Source: Pseudolysinimonas_A sp041984585 (lineage in GTDB: Bacteria > Actinomycetota > Actinomycetes > Actinomycetales > Microbacteriaceae). Taken from it: a stretch of 64,000 bases of DNA. Under the pieces are notes generated by a model, which saw only the letters and a list, made by a program, of their open reading frames with translations, did no database searches and was not told where the DNA came from. Of this stretch, positions 1-8,120 are shown one piece after another (within the stretch, counting starts at the first letter, position 1; the number at the start of each line of letters is the position of its first letter). The stretch is taken from positions 1-64,000 of the forward strand of contig JBHIXX010000013.1 of assembly GCA_041984585.1 (NCBI GenBank), given 5' to 3'. A program made the translations under genes and the position numbers.

Positions 1-1
1 G

Positions 2-1399
2 GTGCATCTCGGCCACCCGGTCCGGGTGGCAGCGGGCGACCTGGTCCCGGTAGGCGCGCTCGACGTCGCGCTCGCTGGCCTCGGGGGCGACCCCGAGCAG
101 CGCCGCCGCCCCGCGGCGGTCGCGCGGCACCGCGATGTCGAGGCGCCGGCGCCGGGCGACGACCCCGCGCGCGCCCGCGCGCTCGTGGCGGAGGCGCTGG
201 AGGGCATCCGCGGTCCGGTGCACCTCAACCTGCAGTTCCGCGAGCCGCTGTCGGCGCCCCACCCCCTGCCCGAGGTCGAGGCGGGCGAATGGGCGCCGTC
301 GCCGCTCGCGCTCGCCGAGCGGGCCCGCCTCGCCCCGGAGCACGGCACGGTCGTGATCGCCGGAACCGGCGCCGGCCCGTGGGCGGAGGAGCTGGCGCAC
401 CGGCTCGGCGCTCCGCTGCTGGCCGAGGTCTCGTCGGGCGCGCGCTTCGGCCCGAACCTGGTCGCCGCCTACCGCGAGCTGCTCGCCGAGCCCGGGTTCG
501 GCGACGCGGTCACCCGCGCGGTGGTGCTCGGGCATCCGACCCTCAGCCGCGAGATCCCGGCGCTCCTCGCCCGGGACGACGTGGAGACGATGGTCGTGCG
601 CGGCCCGGGTCGCGACGCCTACGACCCGGGACTGCCGGTGCTCGGCCGCTCGGCGCGGCACGTGGACGTCGTCGAGGTGGCCGACGATGCGGATGCCGTG
701 CGCGCGCTGCGCTCCTGGGTGGGACCGTGGGTGGCCGCGTCGCGCGCCCTGCTCGAGGTGGACGACGTCGAGGCCGCGTCGCTCGACGACGACCCCGTCG
801 AGCGCGCCCGCTTCGCCCGGCGCCAGCTCGACCGGGTGCGCGAACCGGTCGACCGCCGGATGCTCGTCGAGGCGGTCTGGACGGCGACCTGGCCGCACGA
901 CCGGCTCGTCGTCGGGGCGTCCCGCCTCATCCGCGAGCTCGACCGCGTGGCACCGGGCAAGCGCATCCCGGTGCACGCCAACCGCGGGCTGGCCGGCATC
1001 GACGGGACCATCGCGACCGCCACCGGCATCGCGCTCGCCGCCGAGGCGGATGCGGTCGACGCGGGTCGCGCGCCGGGGGTGACCCGGGTGCTGCTCGGCG
1101 ACCTGGCGCTGCTGCACGACGCCGGGTCGCTGCTCGCCGGGGAGGGGGAGCCGCGCCCGCGGATGCAGGTGATCGTCGGCGACGACGGCGGCGGCACGAT
1201 CTTCGACCGGCTCGAGGTGTCGGGGACCGCCGAGCCCGACCTGGTCGACCGCGTGCTCTACACCCCGCAGCGGGTCGACCTCGCGGCGCTGGCCGCCGCC
1301 TACGGCTGGGCGTTCGTCGAGGCCACGACCCGCGGCGATCTGGAGGACGCGCTCTCGGCGGTCGGCCGCACCCTGATCCGCGTCCCGCTGCCCCGCTGA
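2..1399 (+). CDS. menD: MenD, 2-succinyl-5-enolpyruvyl-6-hydroxy-3-cyclohexene-1-carboxylate synthase (5' end cut off)
   Basis: ThDP-dependent enzyme of menaquinone synthesis; it joins isochorismate and 2-oxoglutarate to make SEPHCHC in the cytoplasm. The window opens inside the gene: the 465 visible codons lack roughly the first 100 residues of a 560-600 residue family member. The MenD signature HANRGLAGIDGTIATATG (about codons 325-342) and the ThDP/Mg motif GDLALLHDAGSL (about 367-378) are clear. menF and menG follow within 2.5 kb, which supports a menaquinone locus. The reading frame is intact to the TGA. Nothing upstream can be judged. Confidence 0.93.
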   Translation: MHLGHPVRVAAGDLVPVGALDVALAGLGGDPEQRRRPAAVARHRDVEAPAPGDDPARARALVAEALEGIRGPVHLNLQFREPLSAPHPLPEVEAGEWAPSPLALAERARLAPEHGTVVIAGTGAGPWAEELAHRLGAPLLAEVSSGARFGPNLVAAYRELLAEPGFGDAVTRAVVLGHPTLSREIPALLARDDVETMVVRGPGRDAYDPGLPVLGRSARHVDVVEVADDADAVRALRSWVGPWVAASRALLEVDDVEAASLDDDPVERARFARRQLDRVREPVDRRMLVEAVWTATWPHDRLVVGASRLIRELDRVAPGKRIPVHANRGLAGIDGTIATATGIALAAEADAVDAGRAPGVTRVLLGDLALLHDAGSLLAGEGEPRPRMQVIVGDDGGGTIFDRLEVSGTAEPDLVDRVLYTPQRVDLAALAAAYGWAFVEATTRGDLEDALSAVGRTLIRVPLPR

Positions 1400-1466
1400 C
1401 CGTCGGGGTGCGCCACGCGGGGTTCGCCCCGTCCGCTCCGTCCGGGGCGTCGCCGACGGCGGCCGA

Positions 1467-1472
1467 TAGCGT
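1467..1472 (+). promoter_or_regulatory. -10 box TAGCGT for the PPK2 gene
   Basis: TAGCGT ends 6 nt before ATG 1479. There is no purine-rich RBS in between, so the transcript is predicted to start at or next to the A of the start codon. Confidence 0.6.
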
Positions 1473-1478
1473 GGCCGG

Positions 1479-2315
1479 ATGGACGAGCTGCGCGACCTGC
1501 TCCGAGCCGGGCCCGATGTGGACCTTGGCGCGATCGACCCCCGCGCCACCCCCGGCTTCGACGGGGACAAGGCCGACGGCGCGGCGGCGCTCGCTGCGGG
1601 GGTGCCGGAGTTCGCCGACCTGCAGGAGCTGCTGTTCGCCAACGGACGCGACGGCGCCGACCGGCGCCGCGTGCTGCTCGTGCTGCAGGCGATGGATTCG
1701 GCGGGCAAGGGCGGCATCGTCAAGCACGTCGTCGGCGCGGTCGACCCGCAGGGCGTCGCCATCGCGTCGTTCAAGGCCCCCACTCCGGAGGAGTTGGAGC
1801 ACGACTTCCTCTGGCGCATCCGCAAGCGGATCCCCGGCCCCGGGATGCTCGGGGTGTTCGACCGCTCGCACTACGAGGACGTGCTCATCCACCGCGTCCG
1901 CGGGTTCTCGTCGCCCGAGGTGATCGAGCAGCGCTACGACCTCATCGCCACGTTCGAGCGCGAGCTGGCCGCCGACGGCATCCGGATGGTGAAGGTGATG
2001 CTGCACATCTCGCCCGACGAGCAGAAGGAGCGCCTCGCCGAGCGCCTCGAGCGGCCCGACAAGCACTGGAAGTACAACCCCGGGGATGTCGACGAGCGGG
2101 CGCTGTGGGACGACTACATGGAGTCGTACCGCATCGCGATCGCGCGCACGAGCACCGACGAGGCGCCCTGGTTCGTCGTGCCGGCCGACCGGAAGTGGTA
2201 CGCGCGGCTCGCGGTGCAGCGGCTCGTCGTCGACGCCCTGCGCGACCTCGACCAGGACTGGCCGCCCGCCGACTTCGACGTCGAGGCCGAGAAGCGACGG
2301 CTCGCCGCCACCTGA
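1479..2315 (+). CDS. ppk2: PPK2-family polyphosphate:nucleotide phosphotransferase
   Basis: A 278-residue cytoplasmic kinase that moves phosphate between polyphosphate and nucleotides. The P-loop variant MDSAGKGGIVKHV is near residues 71-83. The family lid/Walker B region reads GMLGVFDRSHYEDVLIHRV, followed by the basic KHWKYNPGD segment. The length is typical of one-domain PPK2 proteins. Its position between menD and menF looks incidental. Subclass (AMP-, ADP- or NMP-using) cannot be assigned by eye. The start is fixed by the -10 box 6 nt upstream. Confidence 0.92.
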   Translation: MDELRDLLRAGPDVDLGAIDPRATPGFDGDKADGAAALAAGVPEFADLQELLFANGRDGADRRRVLLVLQAMDSAGKGGIVKHVVGAVDPQGVAIASFKAPTPEELEHDFLWRIRKRIPGPGMLGVFDRSHYEDVLIHRVRGFSSPEVIEQRYDLIATFERELAADGIRMVKVMLHISPDEQKERLAERLERPDKHWKYNPGDVDERALWDDYMESYRIAIARTSTDEAPWFVVPADRKWYARLAVQRLVVDALRDLDQDWPPADFDVEAEKRRLAAT

Positions 2316-2364
2316 CCGGTCCGGCGTCGCTGCGTGTCGAACTCTCCGGGCGACGGCGCCGGGG

Positions 2365-3597
2365 TCAGCCGAACGCCTCGACCACGGGGCGGAACTTCAG
2401 CTTCGTCTCGGCCAGCTCGCGATCGGGATCGGAGTCGGCGACGATCCCGGCGCCCGCGTAGGCGGTGATCGCGCCGTCGGCGTCGACCTCGGCCGAGCGC
2501 AGGCCGATCGCCCACTTGCCGTCGCCGTCGGCGTCGATCCAGCCGACCGGGCCGCCGTAGCGCCGACGGTCGAACGGTTCGAGGTCGCGGATCGCGGCGA
2601 GCGCGGCCGTCGTCGGAGTCCCGGCCACGGCGGCGGTCGGGTGCAGCTCGGCGGCGAGGTCGAGCGATCCCGATCCGTCGGAGAGGGTGCCCGAGACGTC
2701 GCTCGCCAGGTGCCAGAGGTTGGGCAGCTTGAGCGCGTAGGGCAGCTCGCTGGCCGCGAGGCCGCGCACGTGCCCGCGCATCGCCGCGAGCACGCTCTCC
2801 ACCGCGAACCGGTGCTCGTCGAGGTCCTTGGTGCTCGTCGCGAGCTCGACCGCGGCGGCGTGGTCGCCGTCGGCGTCCGCACCGCGGGCGTGGCTGCCGG
2901 CGAGCACTCGGGCCGTGACCGCGCCCTCGTCGACCCGCACCAGCGTCTCGGGGCTGGAGCCGACGAGTCCGTCGACGGCGAACGTCCAGGTGTCGGGGTA
3001 GCCGAGCGAGAGCTGGGTCAGCACGCGACGCAGGTCGGCGCCGACCGGCAGGTGACCGACGAGGTCGCGGGCGAGCACCACCTTCTCCAGCTCGCGGCGC
3101 CCGATGCGCTCCACCGCGTCGGCGACGAGTGTGCGGTAGCCGTCGTCGTCGAGCGCGCCGGGCTTGAGCCGCAGCCGGTACTCCGCGCCGGGCGGCGGGG
3201 CGATGATCTCGTCGTCCGCGCCGTCGACCCGGGTCACCCAGTGCTCCCCGTTGCGGCGGCCCGCGACCACCCGTGGCACCACGAGCACGCTCGCCTGTTC
3301 CGAGGCGTCGTCGAAGGCGAATGCGCCGAACGCGACCAAGCCCGATCCATTCACGCGCACGTCGTCGTCGACCGTCGCCCGCGCGGTGAGCGCGCGCCAG
3401 GTGGACGCGGCCTCGCGGATGCGGTCGGGGCCGCGGAACTCGAGGCGGAGCGCGACGCCGCGGCCGACGATGCCGTCTCCGCGCCGCTGGAACAGCAGCG
3501 GGCGGGTCGGTTCGGCCAGTGGGACGAGTGCGCCGAACGGCTCAACCCGGCGGCTCACGACGGAGAGTCGCGGCAGTGCGCCCCCCGCTTCGTCCAC
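2365..3597 (-). CDS. menF: Isochorismate synthase, MenF type
   Basis: Converts chorismate to isochorismate, the first committed step of menaquinone synthesis. The C-terminal chorismate-binding fold shows ELEKVVLARDLVG, the active-site stretch SSPETLVRV, LAGSHARG and ELHPTAAVAGTPT. I start it at GTG 3597 (410 residues). A -10 box TACGCT (plus-strand 3604-3609) ends 6 nt upstream, and the longer open frame back to 3699 is Arg/Gly/Pro-rich non-coding-like sequence running towards the menG promoter. It converges on the PPK2 gene and diverges from menG. EntC/DhbC-type siderophore use is possible but less likely here. Confidence 0.88.
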   Translation of the reverse strand: MDEAGGALPRLSVVSRRVEPFGALVPLAEPTRPLLFQRRGDGIVGRGVALRLEFRGPDRIREAASTWRALTARATVDDDVRVNGSGLVAFGAFAFDDASEQASVLVVPRVVAGRRNGEHWVTRVDGADDEIIAPPPGAEYRLRLKPGALDDDGYRTLVADAVERIGRRELEKVVLARDLVGHLPVGADLRRVLTQLSLGYPDTWTFAVDGLVGSSPETLVRVDEGAVTARVLAGSHARGADADGDHAAAVELATSTKDLDEHRFAVESVLAAMRGHVRGLAASELPYALKLPNLWHLASDVSGTLSDGSGSLDLAAELHPTAAVAGTPTTAALAAIRDLEPFDRRRYGGPVGWIDADGDGKWAIGLRSAEVDADGAITAYAGAGIVADSDPDRELAETKLKFRPVVEAFG

Positions 3598-3603
3598 GGT
3601 GTC

Positions 3604-3609
3604 AGCGTA
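3604..3609 (-). promoter_or_regulatory. -10 box TACGCT for menF
   Basis: Reads TACGCT on the minus strand, 6 nt before GTG 3597. It decides the menF start. Confidence 0.5.
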
Positions 3610-3714
3610 CCCGCGCCTCCCCGGGTGCGCCCGCGGGCCGGTGCGGGGCGAGACCCGCCGCGCCCGCCCGCCGCCGCGGCTCCGACGGGCCGGAAACACG
3701 GCATCCGGGCCACG

Positions 3715-3720
3715 TAGGAT
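3715..3720 (+). promoter_or_regulatory. -10 box TAGGAT for menG
   Basis: TAGGAT ends 8 nt before GTG 3729, so a leaderless or near-leaderless mRNA is predicted. Confidence 0.55.
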
Positions 3721-3728
3721 GGGGAAGC

Positions 3729-4640
3729 GTGGGCGTCGCCGACAAGGACCGTAAGCCGGACGAGGTCTCCGGCATGTTCGACGAGGTCGCTCACGGCTAC
3801 GACCGCACCAACGCCGTGCTGAGCGTGGGCAACTCGGCGCTGTGGCGCATCGCCACGGTGCGCGCGCTCGACCCGAAGCCGGGGGAGCGCATCCTCGACA
3901 TCGCGTGCGGCACGGGCACCTCCTCGGCGGGGCTCGCCCGCAGCGGCGCCACCGTCGTCGGGCTCGACTTCTCGCCGCGCATGCTCGACCTCGCGCGGGC
4001 GAAGCACCGCAAGGTGCAATTCGTGCAGGGCGACGCGCTGGCGCTGCCGTTCGGCGACGACGAGTTCGACGCGGTGACGATCAGCTTCGGGCTGCGCAAC
4101 ACCGAGGACCCGAAGCTCGCGCTCGCCGAGATGTACCGCGTGCTGAAGCCGGGCGGACGCCTGCTCATCTGCGAGTTCTCCCGACCGCCGCAGGCCGTGC
4201 TGCGTCTCGGCTACATCGCGTGGATGCGGCTGGTCGCGCCCGTCGTGGCGACGGTCACCAGTTCGAACCCCGACGCCTACCGCTACCTGTGGGAGACGAT
4301 CCAGGCCTGGCCCGATCAGCCGACGCTGAGCCAGTGGATCCGCGGGGTCGGGTTCGCCCGCGTCGCGTACCGCAACCTCACCGCGGGCGTCGTCGCCCTG
4401 CACCGCGGCCGCAAGCCGGTCGACCAGGCGGTGCGCGACGCGCACGCCCGGCGCGTCAGCCGTGCGTCGGCGGCGACCGACGCGACCCCGGCGGCGAAGA
4501 AGCCGGCGGCGAAGAAGACCACCGCCACGAAGTCCGCCAGCGCGACGAAGTCGGCTGCCGCGACGAAGTCGAGCGCCACGAATCCCGCCGCGAAGAAGCC
4601 CGCTCCGAAGAAGCCCGCTCCGAAGAAGCCGGCCTCGTGA
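3729..4640 (+). CDS. menG: Demethylmenaquinone methyltransferase with a Lys/Ala/Pro-rich tail
   Basis: SAM-dependent UbiE/MenG methyltransferase that makes menaquinone from demethylmenaquinone. Visible motifs are the SAM site LDIACGTGTSSAGLA, the acidic loop VVGLDFSPRML, and the UbiE signatures FGLRNTED and YRVLKPGGRLLICEFS. The catalytic domain is about 230 residues. Residues about 248-303 form an odd tail of Lys, Ala, Thr, Ser and Pro with repeated AAKKPA and PKKPA units, like a histone H1 or HupB tail. GTG 3729 is chosen from the -10 box; an upstream in-frame start at 3519 would overlap menF. The stop overlaps the next gene (GTGA). Confidence 0.93.
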   Translation: MGVADKDRKPDEVSGMFDEVAHGYDRTNAVLSVGNSALWRIATVRALDPKPGERILDIACGTGTSSAGLARSGATVVGLDFSPRMLDLARAKHRKVQFVQGDALALPFGDDEFDAVTISFGLRNTEDPKLALAEMYRVLKPGGRLLICEFSRPPQAVLRLGYIAWMRLVAPVVATVTSSNPDAYRYLWETIQAWPDQPTLSQWIRGVGFARVAYRNLTAGVVALHRGRKPVDQAVRDAHARRVSRASAATDATPAAKKPAAKKTTATKSASATKSAAATKSSATNPAAKKPAPKKPAPKKPAS

Positions 4641-5707
4641 ACCCGAGCCCGCCCCTCGCCCGCCGCAGCAAGACCCTGAGCTCGTCGCTCGGCCTGGGCG
4701 AGAAGCTCTTCGCGTCGAGCGAGGAGCGCCGGTTCGCCGCCGCGATCGAGGCGGGGCTCGACGAGGTCGAGGCCGCGCTCCCGGAGCAGGTCGCCTTCGC
4801 CGACGAGATCGCCGACGTCACCAGCCGCTACCTGCTCGACGCGGGCGGCAAGCGCATCCGTCCGACGCTGACGCTGCTCACCGCGCAGCTGGGCGACGGG
4901 GTGACCCCGGATGTCGTCACCGCCGCTCAGGCGGTCGAGATCACGCACCTCGCCTCGCTCTACCACGACGACGTCATGGACGAGGCCGAGATGCGCCGCG
5001 GCGTTCCGAGCGCCCAGACGGTGTGGGGCAACTCGGTCGCCATCCTGACCGGCGACCTGCTGTTCGCCCGCGCCAGCAAGCTGTTCTCGGGGCTCGGCGA
5101 GAGCGCCCTGCAGCTGCAGGCGGAGGTGTTCGAGCGGCTCTGCCTCGGTCAGCTGCACGAGACGATCGGCCCGCGCGAGGGCGACGAGCCGATCGCGCAC
5201 TACCTGCAGGTGCTCGCCGACAAGACCGGCTCGCTCATCTCGCTCGCCGCCGAGGCGGGGGTCATCTTCTCGCGGGCCCCCGAGGAGTACCGCCGGCCGG
5301 TGGCCCTGTTCGGCGAGCGCATCGGCGTCGCCTTCCAGCTGGTCGACGACATCATCGACCTGTCGGCCGAGACCGAGCAGACCGGCAAACAGGCCGGAAC
5401 CGACCTGCGCGCCGGGGTGCCGACGCTGCCGCTGCTCAACCTGCGCGCCGCCGCGCTCGACGATGCGGATGCCGCCGCGCTGCTGGCCCGGATCGAGGCC
5501 GACGTCGACGCCGAGAGCGGCGAGGTGGGCCCCGACTTCGCGGCGGCCGTCGCCGAGCTCCGGGCGCACCCGGTCACGGACGCTACACTCGCGGAGGCGC
5601 AGCGGTGGGCCGCGACGGCCGTCGAGGCCATCGCGCCCCTGCCCGACGGGCCCGTGAAGACGGCCCTCACGACCTTCGCGTCGGCCGTCGTCGAGCGTTC
5701 CGGCTAG
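4637..5707 (+). CDS. Polyprenyl (probably hepta- to nonaprenyl) diphosphate synthase
   Basis: Trans-isoprenyl diphosphate synthase of 356 residues that extends FPP/GGPP with IPP to the menaquinone side chain. Both aspartate-rich motifs are present: DDVMDEAE (FARM, after LASLYH) and DDIIDLSAE (SARM, after FQLV). The GGKRIRPTLTLL substrate loop is also visible. It overlaps menG as GTGA, so the two are probably translationally coupled and supply ring methylation and tail. Chain length is not predictable by eye. An fprA-type gene follows after 35 nt. Confidence 0.92.
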   Translation: MNPSPPLARRSKTLSSSLGLGEKLFASSEERRFAAAIEAGLDEVEAALPEQVAFADEIADVTSRYLLDAGGKRIRPTLTLLTAQLGDGVTPDVVTAAQAVEITHLASLYHDDVMDEAEMRRGVPSAQTVWGNSVAILTGDLLFARASKLFSGLGESALQLQAEVFERLCLGQLHETIGPREGDEPIAHYLQVLADKTGSLISLAAEAGVIFSRAPEEYRRPVALFGERIGVAFQLVDDIIDLSAETEQTGKQAGTDLRAGVPTLPLLNLRAAALDDADAAALLARIEADVDAESGEVGPDFAAAVAELRAHPVTDATLAEAQRWAATAVEAIAPLPDGPVKTALTTFASAVVERSG

Positions 5708-5742
5708 CGCCTCCCCGACCAGCACCATCCCGAGAGGTCAGT

Positions 5743-7110
5743 GTGAAGCTCCGTCTCGCCATCGTGGGCGCCGGCCCCGCCGGTATCTACGCCGCCGACA
5801 TCCTGCTCAAGCACGAGCGTCCCTTCGACGTCTCGATCGACCTGTTCGAGGGGCTGCCCGCGCCCTACGGGCTGGTGCGCTACGGCGTCGCGCCCGACCA
5901 CCCGCGCATCAAGGGCATCATCACGGCGCTGCGGGGGGTTCTCGACACGGGCGACATCCGCATCTTCGGCAACGTGCAGTTCGGGCGCGACATCACCCTC
6001 GACGACCTGCAGAAGCACTACCACGCGGTGATCTTCGCGACCGGGGCGGTGCGCGACGCCGACCTCGAGATCCCCGGCATCGAGCTGCCCGGCAGCTACG
6101 GCGCGGCGGACTTCGTGTCGTGGTTCGACGGCCACCCCGACGTGCCGCGCGAGTGGCCGCTCGAGGCGCAGAGCGCCGCAGTGGTCGGCAACGGCAACGT
6201 CGCCCTCGATGTCGCGCGGATGCTGATCAAGCACCCCGAAGACCTCATGCCCACCGAGATCCCGGCGAACGTCGAAGCCGGGCTCAAGGCGTCGCCGATC
6301 ACCGACGTGCACGTGTTCGGCCGCCGCGGACCGATGCAGGTCAAGTTCACCCCGCTCGAGCTGCGCGAGCTCGGTGAGCTGCGCGACGTCGACATGATGG
6401 TCGCCGAGGAGGACTTCGACTACGACGAGGCGTCGAAGACCGCGATCGAGACGAACAAGCAGATCACGGTCATCGACCGCATCTTCACCCAGTGGCGCCA
6501 GCGCGAGACCGGCCAGGCGTCGCGCCGGCTGCACCTGCACTTCTACGCCCGGCCGACCGAGGTCGTCGCGGGTCCCGACGGCACGGTGGCAGCGTTCCGC
6601 TACGAGCGCACCGAACCCGACGGCAAGGGCGGGGTGCGCGGCACCGGCGAGATCCGCGAAGTCGAGGTGCAGGCCGTGTATCGCGCGGTCGGCTACTTTG
6701 GCTCGCCGCTGGACGGCATCCCGTTCGACGACGAGCGCGGCGTGATCCCCAACCACGAGGGTCAGGTGCTCGCCGACGACAACGAGATCATGCCCGGCGT
6801 CTACGCCACCGGCTGGATCAAGCGCGGACCGGTCGGGCTGATCGGCCACACCAAGTCCGACGCGATGGAGACCATCCAGCACCTGGTCGACGACCAGGCG
6901 TCGTGGTGGACCCCGTCGGAGCCGGGCGAGGAGGCCATCCCGGCGCTGCTGGCCGAGCGTGGCGTGGCGTGGACCGACCTCGGCGGCTGGCAGGCCCTCG
7001 ACGCCCACGAGATGGCCCTCGGCGAAGCCGAGGGGCGGGCGCGCATCAAGGTGGTCCCCCGCGACGAGATGGTCGCGATCTCGCGCAGCGAGCCGGTCGC
7101 CGCGGACTGA
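5743..7110 (+). CDS. fprA: FAD-dependent ferredoxin/adrenodoxin-type NADP+ reductase
   Basis: A 455-residue flavoprotein of the FprA/adrenodoxin reductase family that passes electrons between NADPH and ferredoxin. The N-terminal FAD motif is VGAGPAGIYAADIL, followed by APYGLVRYGVAPDHP. The NADP site is VVGNGNVALDVARML near residues 147-161. The C-terminal TGWIKRGPVGLIGH is typical. Start GTG 5743 has the RBS GAGAGG 7-12 nt upstream and matches the conserved N terminus. It may share transcripts with menG and the prenyl synthase; its physiological partner is unknown. Confidence 0.93.
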   Translation: MKLRLAIVGAGPAGIYAADILLKHERPFDVSIDLFEGLPAPYGLVRYGVAPDHPRIKGIITALRGVLDTGDIRIFGNVQFGRDITLDDLQKHYHAVIFATGAVRDADLEIPGIELPGSYGAADFVSWFDGHPDVPREWPLEAQSAAVVGNGNVALDVARMLIKHPEDLMPTEIPANVEAGLKASPITDVHVFGRRGPMQVKFTPLELRELGELRDVDMMVAEEDFDYDEASKTAIETNKQITVIDRIFTQWRQRETGQASRRLHLHFYARPTEVVAGPDGTVAAFRYERTEPDGKGGVRGTGEIREVEVQAVYRAVGYFGSPLDGIPFDDERGVIPNHEGQVLADDNEIMPGVYATGWIKRGPVGLIGHTKSDAMETIQHLVDDQASWWTPSEPGEEAIPALLAERGVAWTDLGGWQALDAHEMALGEAEGRARIKVVPRDEMVAISRSEPVAAD

Positions 7111-7158
7111 TCGGCCCGGCCGGCCCAGCGGGATGGCTCGTTCGGCGAGCGAGGCGGG

Positions 7159-7557
7159 TCAGGCGATCGGTTCGATGCAGTCGTAGGTGACGAGGCGGGC
7201 GACGCGGCCGTCGCGGATGTCGGCGAACTGCGCGATGCGCCCGCGGATGCGCTGCCCGGCGCGGAACGGGGGCCGGTCGACGCCGATCTCGGCCTCGTAG
7301 TCGACCCGCGCGATCGCCGTGTCGCCGACCGAGTATCCGGCGTCGAGGTCGTAGCGCTCCCAGGCCAGCAGCGCGGCCCCCGCCCGGGCCCCCGCGACGA
7401 CGGCGTCGAGGTCGGACTCGCCGCCGCTGGGCCGCAGGGCGTTGGGCTGCTCCACGACCACCGCGTCGTCGGTGAAGCAGGCGCGCAGGCCGTCGTCGCC
7501 GGGGCGCGCCTCGATGGCGCGGTGGAGTCGCAGCAGGGCGTCGAGGGGGCTCGTCAT
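7159..7557 (-). CDS. SnoaL-like / NTF2-fold protein
   Basis: A 132-residue protein of the SnoaL-like (nuclear transport factor 2) fold: an N-terminal helix (LHRAIEARPGDDGLRACFTDDAVVVEQP) followed by beta-rich sequence ending in TYDCIEPIA. Such proteins are often small enzymes or binding domains; no substrate can be given. ATG 7557 is chosen because a -10 TATGGT ends 7 nt upstream and because the longer open frame would cross the operator. It is divergent from a MarR gene with a perfect palindrome between them, so it is the likely target of that regulator. Confidence 0.75.
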   Translation of the reverse strand: MTSPLDALLRLHRAIEARPGDDGLRACFTDDAVVVEQPNALRPSGGESDLDAVVAGARAGAALLAWERYDLDAGYSVGDTAIARVDYEAEIGVDRPPFRAGQRIRGRIAQFADIRDGRVARLVTYDCIEPIA

Positions 7558-7558
7558 A

Positions 7559-7578
7559 TGCACAACCATAGTTGTGCA
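7559..7578. promoter_or_regulatory. Palindromic operator between snoaL-like and marR genes
   Basis: Perfect inverted repeat TGCACAAC-CATA-GTTGTGCA (8-bp arms, 4-bp centre). It contains the -10 of the leftward gene (ACCATA at 7565-7570, read TATGGT) and covers the -35 region of the rightward marR promoter, so one bound dimer could repress both. Confidence 0.75.
7565..7570 (-). promoter_or_regulatory. -10 box TATGGT for the SnoaL-like gene
   Basis: TATGGT on the minus strand, 7 nt before ATG 7557. It lies inside the palindromic operator. Confidence 0.5.
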
Positions 7579-7597
7579 ACAGAGGTGGAGCAACCGG

Positions 7598-7603
7598 TAG
7601 CCT
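7598..7603 (+). promoter_or_regulatory. -10 box TAGCCT for the marR gene
   Basis: TAGCCT ends 6 nt before ATG 7610, predicting a leaderless transcript. Confidence 0.55.
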
Positions 7604-7609
7604 GCCGCC

Positions 7610-8098
7610 ATGAGCACGTCCGAGCCCGCGGTCGATCCGCTCGCCCTCGACCTGCCCACCCTCGCCGTGCTCGCCGCCGACGCCGTCTCGGCGGATGCGG
7701 TGCGCGCGCTGCGCGACGCCGGCTACGACGGCGTGCGCGTCGCCCACGGCTACCTCGTGCAGCGGCTGCTGGTGGGGGAGCCGACGATCGGCGAATTCGC
7801 CGAGGCGCTCGGGGTGACCCAGCAGGCGGCGTCGAAGTGGACCGTCGAGCTGCTCGACCTCGGACTGGTGGAGCGCGTCGACGACGCGGCGGACCGGCGG
7901 GTGCGCCGCATCCGGCTCAGTCCCCGGGGCCGCGCGATGGTCGACGCGCACCGCGCCCGCCGCGCCGAGCTGGAGGCGGGGGTCGCGGCATCCGGGGTCG
8001 ACGTGGATGCGGCCCGCGCGGCGCTGGTCGCCCTGCTCGAGGCGACCGGGGGCCTCGAGGCGGTCCGTCGCCGCGGCGCTCGCCCGCCGGCCCCCTGA
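7610..8098 (+). CDS. MarR-family transcriptional regulator
   Basis: A 162-residue winged-helix DNA-binding protein. The helix-turn-helix is EFAEALGVTQQAASKWTVELLDLGLVERV in the middle of the protein, followed by the wing DDAADRRVRRIRLSPRGRAMV, the usual MarR arrangement. Its promoter overlaps the palindrome at 7559-7578, so autoregulation and control of the divergent SnoaL-like gene are likely. The inducer is unknown. It converges on cls with 22 nt between stops. Confidence 0.88.
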   Translation: MSTSEPAVDPLALDLPTLAVLAADAVSADAVRALRDAGYDGVRVAHGYLVQRLLVGEPTIGEFAEALGVTQQAASKWTVELLDLGLVERVDDAADRRVRRIRLSPRGRAMVDAHRARRAELEAGVAASGVDVDAARAALVALLEATGGLEAVRRRGARPPAP

Positions 8099-8120
8099 TC
8101 GCCGCCGAGGCCCGCGCCGA

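Noticed and set aside
3519..3728. N-terminal extension of MenG back to 3519
   Set aside because: It would overlap the menF coding start and is Arg/Pro/Gly-rich; the -10 box at 3715-3720 would then lie inside the gene.
4490..4640. Regularly spaced short repeats that could be taken for a CRISPR array
   Set aside because: They are codon repeats of the Lys/Ala/Pro tail of MenG, in frame, with no unique spacers; no cas genes are in the window.
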